Source: Synaphobranchus kaupii
Lineage: Eukaryota > Chordata > Actinopteri > Anguilliformes > Synaphobranchidae
Length of the DNA: 64,000 nt
Reading direction: 5' to 3'
Assembly: GCA_029718625.1 (NCBI GenBank)
Contig: CM056380.1
Location: 47,642,076 to 47,706,075 of the forward strand
The position numbers and the translations under genes are program-made. Below, in pieces: positions 53,789 through 64,000 of the stretch (position 1 is its first letter; every line of letters starts with the position of its first letter). The notes beneath the pieces are model-generated. The model was not told the DNA's origin, ran no database searches, and worked only from the letters and a program-made list of their open reading frames with translations.

Positions 53789-54729
53789 TTTACTGAGGGT
53801 CAGATAATTACATTTGCCTGATGATGGCCCTTGCCTACCTCCAGTTTATTATAAAAAATTATTTACATAGCTGATGGATTTCTGATGGAATAATTGTGGT
53901 AAACAACCTTTGGCGAGGGAATGCTGACTGCATTTAACAAAGGATTAGTTAGGGCAAGGCCCAAGTGCTACAGACCACGGAACACGTGGGCCACTGATCT
54001 ACACTCCAACATCCGGCTGAGCTCCAACGAGTAAAACACGTACCGACGCTTGGCCGGTGATTCATTTCTCCCACTCTTCTTCCCTGTGAAGGATAGCTTA
54101 TTTATTCACCGCGAACGCCATGGGCAACGCAGGCTTTAATTGAACGGGAGAATGAGATGCAAATGTGCAGTGTGGTGCCGGTTGAGCCGTTGACCTTATG
54201 ACCCACGAGGACGAGGAGTTGTTAAAGAGACAGTTCAATGAAGCAAAGAAATGGTTTTTATGTCAGATTACTAGCCTTTTGTTTATCCAGCCATGTCTCA
54301 GAACTGTACCCTACCGCGATGACCTAACGTCACTGCATATTCTCCAATACTTTCATTTCTTTCAATCTTCCTAGATTTCTGTTTCATATAACTCACAAGG
54401 AAGCTCGGTTCATCAAAGTACTGCCAATACCAACCTCCTCACATGAAGAACAATCACCGAAGTGAGATTGATAAATTGCGTTTGTGAATAAAAATACGTC
54501 CCCTTCAGATTAATCATGAGTCAAACTCTAGGACAATAGTGTTAATTCTTTCCAGGCTTGAATTTGGTCTCAGTCGCTGAAGGTACACACCCAGCTCTTT
54601 GTCTCTAGCTATGGGATGCTTCATTGGCTTTGACAGCAAGTACACTCTTTAGTCAAGGTTCTCAGGGTTTAAGTCCTCGTGACACACATTCCACCATGTA
54701 GGCATCATGCAAATTCACATGCCAATGTG

Positions 54730-54906
54730 TACCATCCCATACCCCCACCATTAGTTAAACACATACTAATCATATCATGGAGCTGCAGTACCATCCCATA
54801 CCCCCACCATTAGTTAAACACATACTAATCATATCATGGAGCTGCAGTACCATCCCATACCCCCACCATTAGTTAAACACATACTAATCACATCATGGAG
54901 CTGCAG
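54730..54906 (+). repeat. 59-bp tandem triplication
   Basis: Three head-to-tail copies of a 59-bp unit (TACCATCCCATACCCCCACC ... ATGGAGCTGCAG). Only one difference is visible (CATATC versus CACATC in the third), so the expansion is young. Confidence 0.95.
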
Positions 54907-55459
54907 GCATGTTCATATTGAAGGCATGCTGCAAGAGCCTCTCCATGGAGCAGATTCCTGTTTACTCTGTCCTGCGGAGAGATGAGAGGGTCGTTCACAG
55001 GATATCAAGCTGCCTGAAGTACATGCCTTCCTCCCATAGTTTAGAGCTTAAAGGAAACTGAACACACAGCTGTCTGGTGTATGGCCAGCATCCCCAACCA
55101 GAAAGCCAATGAACCACTCCATTTTATAATTTTTTCCCTCTTTTACTGTTACCATTTTTTCTTCTTCCTTTGGAAATGCCAACTGGCCATTTTGCCAACC
55201 AACATTGACTGCGTCATGCTTTCGCACCAAACCAGAATGTTTCCACTGTGTTTGATAGCTGGCTACATCAAAAATATAATGTTTTTATTTAAAAATATGG
55301 TCAAACAGTGTGAATATTGCAGAAGTGACTACATATCCCGACAGTCAATGAAGTATATATTTTGTTCTCTTTCTAAGACCAATAGTTCATAGATAAATTC
55401 AGGCTCTGGGGTAGACTCTGTAGGAGACCTCACCACCAGCTGAACATTTTGAATATGCT

Positions 55460-55675
55460 CAGCTGAGTTGTATAATGGTTAAGTAACTGGGCTTGTAACC
55501 GAAAGGTTGGAGGTTTGATTCCCAGGTAGGACACTGCTGTTGTACCCTTGAGCAAGGTACTTCACCTGCATTACTTCAGTATATATCCGGCTGTAGAAAT
55601 GGATACTATGTGTAAATGCAAATGATGTGTATGTCACTCTGGATAAGAGCATCTGCTAAATGCCTGTAATGTAAT
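55460..55675 (+). mobile_element. tRNA-derived SINE
   Basis: The head resembles a tRNA: TATAATGGTTAAGTAACTGG (box A region), CTTGTAA as an anticodon-like loop (TGT, Thr-like), and GGTTTGATTCC (box B, one mismatch to the RNA polymerase III consensus). The body has CCCTTGAGCAAGGTACTTCA. The tail is CACTCTGGATAAGAGCATCT, GCTAAATGCCTG and TAATG units, as also seen near 8.05 kb. Such tails match a partner LINE in fish and allow its RT to copy the SINE. Confidence 0.85.
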
Positions 55676-58600
55676 GTGCATCTGCTCCTATAAGCAAAGT
55701 AGATTTTTGTCACTTAGAGATCTATTGATCTATTATTACCTAATGGCATTGTTTGCTGTTTTGCTTGCAGAACTCATCTAGGACATTAACAAATTTTGCA
55801 GCTTAGCTAAGTTTGTTTTATTGATGATGTAAATTAGCTATCCGTCTAGCTAGCTACATCAATGATCTCATAATTAAGCTAGATAGCTACTTGTAAGCCA
55901 CATAGAAATCAATGTCACCATCTTGATTAATGTCACCTCCTTTTTTTAACACTTTGTCAATGAACAATTCTCTCATCCAGCAGTTGCAACTAACACCAGT
56001 AGTCAAACAGCTAACTACAGATGAGCAAAACTAAATTATAATTAATACCATCATTTAGGCATAATTAACCCAGTAAACAATGTCCACTTATAGACAATCG
56101 ATTGTTTAAACTTAATTTGACTCATTATTTTAAAGAGTAGGCTATGGCATTTACATCGTTTCCAGTGCAAAGGAAGCTTGCGGATATATCAGCAACAGTA
56201 ACTTAGCATAGATGGCACATCTGTGGGTGGTGCTTGAAAAAGGATCAATCATGAATCTCGATTCACTGCTATGCCCCCCTCGTATGTACACTACTGCAGC
56301 TGAAGTACATACACTCTTCCAGTGACTATTTTACACCCTACAGTCCACAGGGTACAGCAGGAGACAGATAGACCCAACTGAAATAGCTGTATCCTCTCAC
56401 TCATAACAACGGGTAGTCTGTGGGCTTCTTGTGTGTCATTGGAAGGAACAGGATGTAGCGGTAATCCAAGGGACCCTGGCCTTCGTAAACCCTTGGACCT
56501 TGGTGGTTAAGGCTAATTGTGTCCATACTTCTCTTTATGAGTGAAGAGCAAAAGCTAAAAACGGCGAAACACTGAAGAACACAAGCCAGCAGAAATCAAA
56601 ATCACCCAATGTTTTTGTGGGTTTGAAAGCTGCCTTCTGTGTCCCATAAAAAAGCTGTGCTTGTATTCCAGTCAAGACATCATCAGAACAGAATCACCGT
56701 GAGCTCCAGCTGTAAAGCTCTCGAAAACCACGGCTTTTTAAGGCCTGAACCATCTTCACCAGGGAGGGGTATTTCATCACTGCTACCAAATTTCTGCTCT
56801 AGTCAGACCTTGGGGAACTGTGTACGGAATAACTCTGGATATTCCAGGATCACAATGGCTATAGTGTTTTGGTCCAAATATTGTTAAAGTAACCGCCACA
56901 GGTGAAATTAAATTTGAGCTCAGCTGAGTTGTGTCCAGCTCACGTGTTCGCCACCCTGTTTGAACACTGAGCCGGGTGGAGGAGATGGAGATGCAGACAG
57001 ACGGGAATCGGGCCGGGAGCTCCATCCTCCCTGACAGAGCAGAAACAGGTCTCTAAATTTGCACGATGCACCCAGGAGCAGGTAGGGGGTACGAAACACG
57101 TGATTTGTTCATTTCAAAGGGATCCATTGAACCATGCGTTTCCTCATCCTTCACCATCCTCACATCTACATAATGACCTTCAACACTCCAAGGCCCACTT
57201 AAAGGCAAATTAAACCTGGCCTCGCCCACTTCACTGCACACATTTGATTTTCAGTGGCATTTTTGTACTACGCTGTGGGGGGGTGTGCTGACGGAGGTGT
57301 TATATATTTCTATACTTCTTTCCACTGTGAAGATGGACTTTAGTTACCCAACTCATGGTGAAAAAACAGGAATAAGACTAGCAAAAGAAGAGGATGCACT
57401 CGTTTAAAAGTTCTCGTTTTCAATTATTATTCTTTCCCTTTAGATCTTATGTGAAGTGGATAGATGGACTCATGAGCACTGCAGTCCCACTCATGTTGCG
57501 ATGTTCTTTTTCTCTTTCTGACCTGTTCAATCAATGCCCGCTTTCCACCTCTCTCCTGGCATACGCGTCTAGGTGGGATTTAACGTTAGCGTCCTTTAAG
57601 ACTCCACAGCTAATAGAAAGTGGCTCCTTTCCATTCTTCCATTCTGGCAGAGCACAAATAATTTTCTCTGTCTCAGCAGTGCAAACTGTCAAGGTGAGAA
57701 CATCCTATTAGGGTGACGTACGGAGCACTGTAACATTATTGTGTCCGATAAAATGGTAAGTCTGCTCTTAACCAATATCAGTGCCATCTCATGAAGAAAA
57801 CACCTTAGCCATTACTTTTTTCCTTTTACTTTGCCTTTTGTCTTGGATATGTTATAATAAACATAAGTGACTCATTAACAAAAGTGACTAATGCTGTGAT
57901 CTGATTGTGCGTTTTGTTTTGGGACTGAAAATTTGACTCTCCCGTTGTCCTTTTTCGAAGCGTTTTTGTGCACTGACAGCAAGTTTAAACTTAATTAGTC
58001 ATTTGCAGTGTTAGAAACGAGGTGAGCATTCCCTCCGTATTTTTCCATGTGTGCAGATTCTCTGTGACACACATCACTGCCTGTCACATTTTTTCTGCTT
58101 CTGAGCTATTCGTCTCTTTGTCCTGAAAAATACAACTGACAGAGTCTGCTGAAACAAGCTAAGGGTCGTTTTCTCAGCAGGCTCCCCTCTACCCCAAACC
58201 CACAGGGCCCATCAGCAGCTCAACTGATGGGATTCCATTGTCCCAAAACAAGCACATATTTCACTTACACATATTTCACCCACTGTGGTACTCCTGAGTG
58301 ACGGTCCCAACAAGCTACTCAAATAGCATTCCTGATGGACAAAATAATTTTTGTAAGTAAAAATGCTCCATTCAGTCGTTTTCTGTTCCATCGTAAAATT
58401 CCCATGTTTTCAGGTATTTACTTTATGTGCACTGGAGTCAGCATACTGTAGAGCACATTCACTAAAACTATTTGAAATGGTTCTTGTGTGGCTGGAGGGA
58501 AAATAACGTGATATATTTCTATAGCTCTTCAAAGATGCCTCTCTCAGTTATAGGAGCGGTTTCATTTTACATTGATGTTTGTGCCGGCACCCTTGATTAC

Positions 58601-59372
58601 ATTTGGCTTTAAACTTGTGTGACTTCTCTGCTGAGGGGCGGGGAGATGGGGGGGGGGGTGCGGGGTGCACCCCTTCAGTAATGTGATGTGAAGCTCGCTC
58701 GCCTTGGCGATACTCTCCCCAACATTACATTTGGCATGCGCCACAGAGGTGAGAGCAGAAGAACATTGTCTCTCTAGCGAGATATTGAATAAATATTGAA
58801 TTCACGGTTGGCAGTGATGATTACCGAACCCACTGCTGCAGAAGATGCATTCCTCGTGTCTCTCACAAATCTCATATTGCAGCTGCAGGGAAATGCTGCC
58901 GTTGCCTCCGGGTTTCCTTTCCCCCCTTGGCTTGGCTTTCTGTACGCCATTTTAAAGTACATTAATGGCTTCCCTTTGCAGGCCTTTTTATACCTCACTT
59001 CATGAATATGCGCACATGCTCAGTCAGTTTCTCTTTTTCAACTGTTACCGTTTAGTTCTGTCTAACTTTTTTTATTTTTTATTTCTTCTGTCATCCTCAT
59101 ATTGGGTAACAAACGAGGGTTGGATTCTCAGCAGGGTTGGCCATCGTTTGAACATTTTAGATACCGACACCAAAAGCGATACCTTTAATTCTATACCATA
59201 CCTTCACAATACTTTTTCTGATACTTTCTATGAATGAAAACCTTATAGGTTTATCGGCCAATTACGTTTCTACAAATGGAAATTGTAAAATGACAGGAAA
59301 GTTTTATTCTGTAAACACTATAAACAGAACATAGGAAAATAAAGTGTGATTTTAATAATACAGAAAGTAAGA

Positions 59373-59434
<62 letters not shown>

Positions 59435-62400
59435 GTGCATTCACATGTGTGTGTTAGCAGTGTTAGTGACTGTATCATAATGCAAAAACACTCCTTGGAA
59501 AAAGAATGCACTGCCTTTAAACTGCTAAATTTCTTGAACATTTTGTACGTATTTTTTTCCACAGAAGAAACTACGTTTTTATTCCTGTTGTTATTGGTAA
59601 TTTGAAGGGCACAAAGTGTACCTTTGAAGGATGGAAAGGTAAATACACCCCACCCAACACAGTGAAGCTAAATTTAATAAGCTCCATACTGGTGACCCTT
59701 CTGTGAACACATGTTAATCACGTAAAACAATTAATAACAGGTTGACAGGACTTATGTAGGTAATTATTTTGCTTTTACTTGTGAAGCAAAACACCTCCCG
59801 TGTAACGTTACTTTGTGAGGACATTTTCTGAGGACATTTCTGCATAACCCTTTTCCCGCTTACAGGAAACAGAGTCACAAATTCCCCCGCCTCGGTGACA
59901 AATTAGCGAGGAGATTTAATTTATCTAATCGCTGACCTGTGAGCCAAGCGCCCGGTCAGATGTTCCTTGATAATTACAGACAAATGTGATTTATTCGAGA
60001 TTATCGACTGACAGCATGGAAAAGAAACCTGGCCAGAATAAATCATCATATCCCGGAGAAAGGCGGGCCTCGTGCAGCTCGGAGTAGGGAGGGAACAGGG
60101 AGTGAAAAAGAGTGTGGATGGTGGGAGCGCAAATGGAAAAACGGGAGCCAAATGGATGAAAGGAGAGGCATTAGTCATGGGAAGGTGGTCCTAGAGCCTG
60201 AAAACCATCTTCTAATCTCTCTTTGCCATTGTCTTTTTTGCCATTTAAAAAATATATATCATACAGTACCTGGGGAAGAGATAATATTAATACTTAATAC
60301 TCTTAATACTCATCAAAATTAATACTCTTATCAGTATGGAGAGCTTGAGATGTTTAGTATTGCTGAAGGCCATTTTGCTAATTCAAATACAATGATGCCA
60401 GTCACATCACACAAAAAAAATGCAGTTGTTCATTCGGACTGAGGAATGTGTTTCCACCATCTAAGACGTGGTTGTCCGTGTGGATGAATCTCAAGGAGAC
60501 ATCTGTGATGTTTGCATAAATCATTAAACAACTTCCATCTCTATTGAAACAGCTTTCCTCGCTCACAAGGAGCCCCTGATTTTAATTAACATGCAGAAAT
60601 GTCTTCCCATCTATGAAGATGCTTAATTAGTGACAATAATGCCTAATAGCATTTCAACCATGAAACGTGTCAAAATGTGTCTTTCAGGAGCTTTAATGCT
60701 ATTAAATCCCAGGGACAGAAAACAGGCAACTTCAATTTGGAATGCATTTAATGTGTAAGGCAAATACAAATCTATAAACAAGACACACACACACACACAC
60801 AGACAGATATGCACACAACACACAAATCTTCAGAGAGAAACTGTGATGAACCACTGATAATATCATGCATATACTATTGTTGCCAGAGGGGGCAAGAATA
60901 GAGATTTATTCACAATAATTTAAATACGGGTGGTTTCTGCCAAACTTTTCATAATATGATATATTCATATATACACATATCGAGTGTATCACCAAGCCAT
61001 TGACCTTGAAGTATTTCTGGATGTTAGAATAATTCATGTAATTATGGATTAGGGAATTAGCATACAAATCAATGTATGGAATCTATACATAAATTAAGTT
61101 TTATTCAAATAGCATATTTATTTGAGCATAAACTCAGCTTGTGCACATCAGATGTCACAAGTCAGAACTGGCATCTGATGACAGGAGCTCTCCAAATACC
61201 CTCCTTTGGCACCTCATTTCCCAATTTAACTCACTTCAATGTCTAAAATTCAGATTTTTTCAGGATGATTCATTCTGTGGAGGATCGTGTTCTAAGAGGG
61301 AACTGACGTGGGCTATCCCGATAGGCCGTGTTTCATTTCCATCTCTTTTGAGACACTGACAAAATCTCCATGACTCACTGGTCCAGCATAAATATGGGCT
61401 TAAGCAGTGGATCCAGGAAAGCCCTGCCAAAAAAGATTACCTCAGTTGTACAATGTCTGAAGTTTACACGTACAAATAAGACAAATATTTTGGAAAACAA
61501 AAATAAATAAAAAAAAAAACTACATGGTGATAAAATTGGGTAAAATGATTAATAACGTATTCATATTTCTAAAAGGTCCACTGCTGAATTCCATGACTTT
61601 TTGACTTCTTGACCTGTTACATCATGTATTTCATTTTAATAGATACCTTTATCAGAGGTTTAGCATGTTTCTTTTTTAGAGAGCTGGATATTTTCTGTCA
61701 TTTTCAGCCTAGTGTAGCATCTTCTCAGCTTTAAATCTTCAGTTTCCAAATCATTCCCTGATGCACAGTGAAATGCATACTTTCTACAGTTTATTACTCC
61801 CCTGTAGTGAATACATTGAAGTGTGTATTATTCTTCCTTTTTTTGTTTGCAAATTCCTACTTCTTTATTCCATGTAATCCTAAAAAACACAAAAAGAGTG
61901 AACTGTCAATTATTTATGAATGAACACATATGTCAGTAGCTAAATTTAGTAATTAAAAACAACTTAATTTGCACTTCACATGTGGATTCTAATTCGGACA
62001 CAAGAGAATGTCTTCATGCCTGGGTTTTATGTCTTGCTTTCATAGGCTCTAAGGGTCTAAACTGTGTCCCACTAATGTAAGAGCTTGATTAGACAGGCTG
62101 AATAGTCACAAAAGCCCTTTATTCCAGACATTGTTAAATGTTGTTCAGAATAAAACATCAAATGCTACTTTCTGTCTACCTGTGTTCTCTGGTGCAATGC
62201 ATTTGATCTTTTCACTTTGAGAAATGTTGATAGCTCTATTAGATAACGCATTTTAAAATATCACGTGACTTGACTAGGAGAGCTAAAATTCAGATACTGG
62301 TTGGATAATTCCTATTATCTATCTTAAAAAGTCCTGATACTTGTAACTACTAAACACATCAAATTGTGATCAAACAGACATTTACAAATGGACTCCTGTA

Positions 62401-63377
62401 AAGACAAGAGCTATCCAGTTTAATCCACCAGGTTGAGACTAATTTAGTGAATGTTCATTTCAGCCTGACAGCTGATATTTTTGACAGCACAGAAATGGTG
62501 TTTTAACTGTATAAGCCCATAGCTTGTGCACTTATTTGAGTTATTTGAGTATAATGCAGCCGCAGCAATGGACATGACAAAAGTTTGGTCATGACCAGGG
62601 GAAAAATAACTTTAATGACCCCGAGAAAAAAAACAACTTTTTTTTAGCTCATCAAGAGCAGAGCAGGTGACTGAACATAGTATCAACCTTCCTCAAACTA
62701 CAACTTGTAAAAACAAACCTAACAGACATGATTCCAATATGCATATGAACCACTATGACGGCAATGTAGGAGTAATCATTTCACAGCCTGGAGGTTTGCA
62801 GTGAACTGTACTTTAACCAGAATCTCATAAAATTATAAACAATGGGGGCATCTCGTCTGAACCCCCTCAGCAGGGAGATGCTTTTCATATATGGGCACAG
62901 TGCTCAGGGGCTTCTGGGCTTTTATGTAAGTATGTAAAAACAGCAAGCTGAGGAGGGAACAACTGACAAACAGGCAATTTGTGGGGCTCCCTCAGACGCT
63001 TGTGTGCTTAGATATATCTTAGCACAAGTTTAAAAGCTCAGGGGTTAAACTAGCTGGTGGGGCGGCTTTGTATTGCACTCTGTGCAGAGGCATAGTTTAT
63101 GGTGGAGTGCATAGGTTGGAAAGATATGTCCTTGGAACATTTTTTATCCTGAGTAAAGACCAGTTCTCCCCCAGCCTTGTGAAATGAGACCCATGTCATT
63201 GATTTAGGTAGGCATCAATTTTAAGTAATTCTTACATATTTTACAATCTTACACAGTAACAAAGACTATGGCATTGACCACAACTTCAGAGCCATACATC
63301 AGTATAGAGTTTGGCGAACTCAACAACAGCGCCAATTTGGCTAAGTCTTAAATGTATTATTGTAAAATGTAAACGTA
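55676..63377. other. Intergenic DNA, no gene seen
   Basis: There is a hairpin-prone segment at 55825-55868, a GT repeat at 59375, a G-rich patch near 58650 and several GC-moderate, high-complexity segments (57050-57240, 58780-58960, 59850-60150). Frames up to 105 codons have no recognisable domain. Confidence 0.5.
59375..59432 (+). repeat. (GT)n microsatellite
   Basis: About 29 uninterrupted GT units. Confidence 0.95.
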
Positions 63378-63595
63378 TTGCAACAATGACACAGTTTTTG
63401 TTGTTTTGGCTTTGTGCTCTAGCTCATTGGGTTTGAAATAAAACAATGAATATGTGCAGACCATAAAAAGGGTTGTTATTCCTACACAGTTCATCCAATA
63501 TGGATGTACATAGCCTCAAATTAAAGCTGACAGTCTGCACTTTAACCTCATATTTGAAAGAATTGTTTCACTGTCCCTATACGTTTGCATTTAAC
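63378..63595. mobile_element. Tc1/mariner-like MITE fragment
   Basis: Words such as GACACAGTTTTTGTTGTTTT, TGTGCTCTAGCTCATTGGGT and TTTCACTGTCCCTATACG match the family of the 15.8-16.2 kb MITE. The CAGTGAG terminal repeats seen there are not visible, so this is a partial copy. Confidence 0.6.
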
Positions 63596-64000
63596 TTGTT
63601 ATAGCTCAGTTTGATTGGTTAGTTTTCATGAAAGCTTAGCAAAAACATTTTCAAGATGAACTAACTTGTTCAAAATTTTTGCTTCTGACTAATGCAGATT
63701 CAAAGGCAAGCAGGATGTTATAAGAACCTTAGGGTGTCTCAAGTATAGCTCACAGGTATAGAACGCACATTTACATGCCCACAACACACATATGAAGAAA
63801 TACTGACAGAACAACACATTCTGTACAATGTACAAGCTTTATGAAAGGCTGTTGAACCCACAGCCCTACAATTTGATTATCTTTAAAGATAATCTTTGTC
63901 TTCTTCATCTCAAAGGGGAAGTGCAATTGACTTCTGGCAGCCTTGTAGCAGTTGTAAAAAGAAGGGAAAAAAGAGATAAACATTAAAAGCATCTAGTTTT
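63596..64000. other. Intergenic DNA to window end
   Basis: AT-rich, no gene or repeat recognised. A short palindrome-like AAAGATAATC(TTT) word pair near 63882-63895 is the only structure noticed. Confidence 0.45.

Larger units (their letters stand above)
51051..54729. other. Intergenic DNA with G-rich repeats
   Basis: No supported gene. It contains a GT repeat, three poly-G runs (two within a G-rich 400-bp zone), a CT-rich patch and a GA repeat. A segment at about 54050-54200 reads like unique or conserved sequence. Confidence 0.55.

Noticed and set aside
55465..55540. A functional tRNA gene
   Set aside because: Promoter boxes are tRNA-like but the acceptor stem does not close and the sequence runs on into a SINE body and tail.

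Overview
The window looks like gene-poor, repeat-rich nuclear DNA of a teleost fish. The grounds are an intact Tc1-like transposon, a Gmr1-type Ty3/gypsy retrotransposon, a 5S-rRNA-derived SINE, a tRNA-derived SINE with the LINE-like tail common in fish, a fish-type LINE 3' end, and dense CA/GA/poly-G microsatellites. The species cannot be named from this. I found no convincing host protein-coding exon; almost every coding stretch belongs to a mobile element. No bacterial operon, CRISPR array, rRNA gene or standalone tRNA gene is visible.

Layout. 1-7.2 kb: intergenic DNA with microsatellites and two poly-G runs. 7.2-7.7 kb: a solo LTR carrying a 7-bp minisatellite. 11.4-13.8 kb: a 51-bp minisatellite of about 47 copies that keeps several frames open and so fakes 800-residue ORFs. 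14.0-16.2 kb: a 5S-derived SINE, a foldback MITE and a Tc1/mariner-type MITE. 16.5-24.6 kb: the centrepiece, a Tc1-like transposon with 245-bp inverted repeats and an intact DD34E transposase, interrupted by a 6.3-kb LTR retrotransposon with 416-bp LTRs (two differences) and a perfect 5-bp target duplication. That retroelement has gag-protease-integrase-RT-RNase H order, a SCAN-like capsid, two in-frame stops and a probable deletion at the integrase/RT junction. 29.0-31.0 kb: a non-autonomous inverted-repeat element, itself holding a nested solo LTR.

35.2-35.9 kb: another solo LTR. 37.3-38.3 kb: a decayed Tc1 transposase. 38.8-41.3 and 45.2-47.2 kb: two copies, in opposite orientation, of a TA-flanked transposon whose transposase has an Arg/Gly-rich N-terminus, two introns and a D..D(35)E motif. 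Between them lie a LINE 3' end and a 1.9-kb LTR. 48.4-51.05 kb: a 45-bp minisatellite whose main variation is CpG/TpG. 51-64 kb: intergenic DNA with poly-G runs, a 59-bp triplication, a tRNA-derived SINE and a MITE fragment.

The elements give a relative history. The Tc1 insertion is older than the Gmr1 insertion inside it, and the 2-kb inverted-repeat element is older than the solo LTR inside it. Four solo LTRs share termini, a CACCTGT-like motif and (in three) a TATA-like box about 150 bp from the 5' end, which suggests one LTR lineage surviving here only as recombination remnants.
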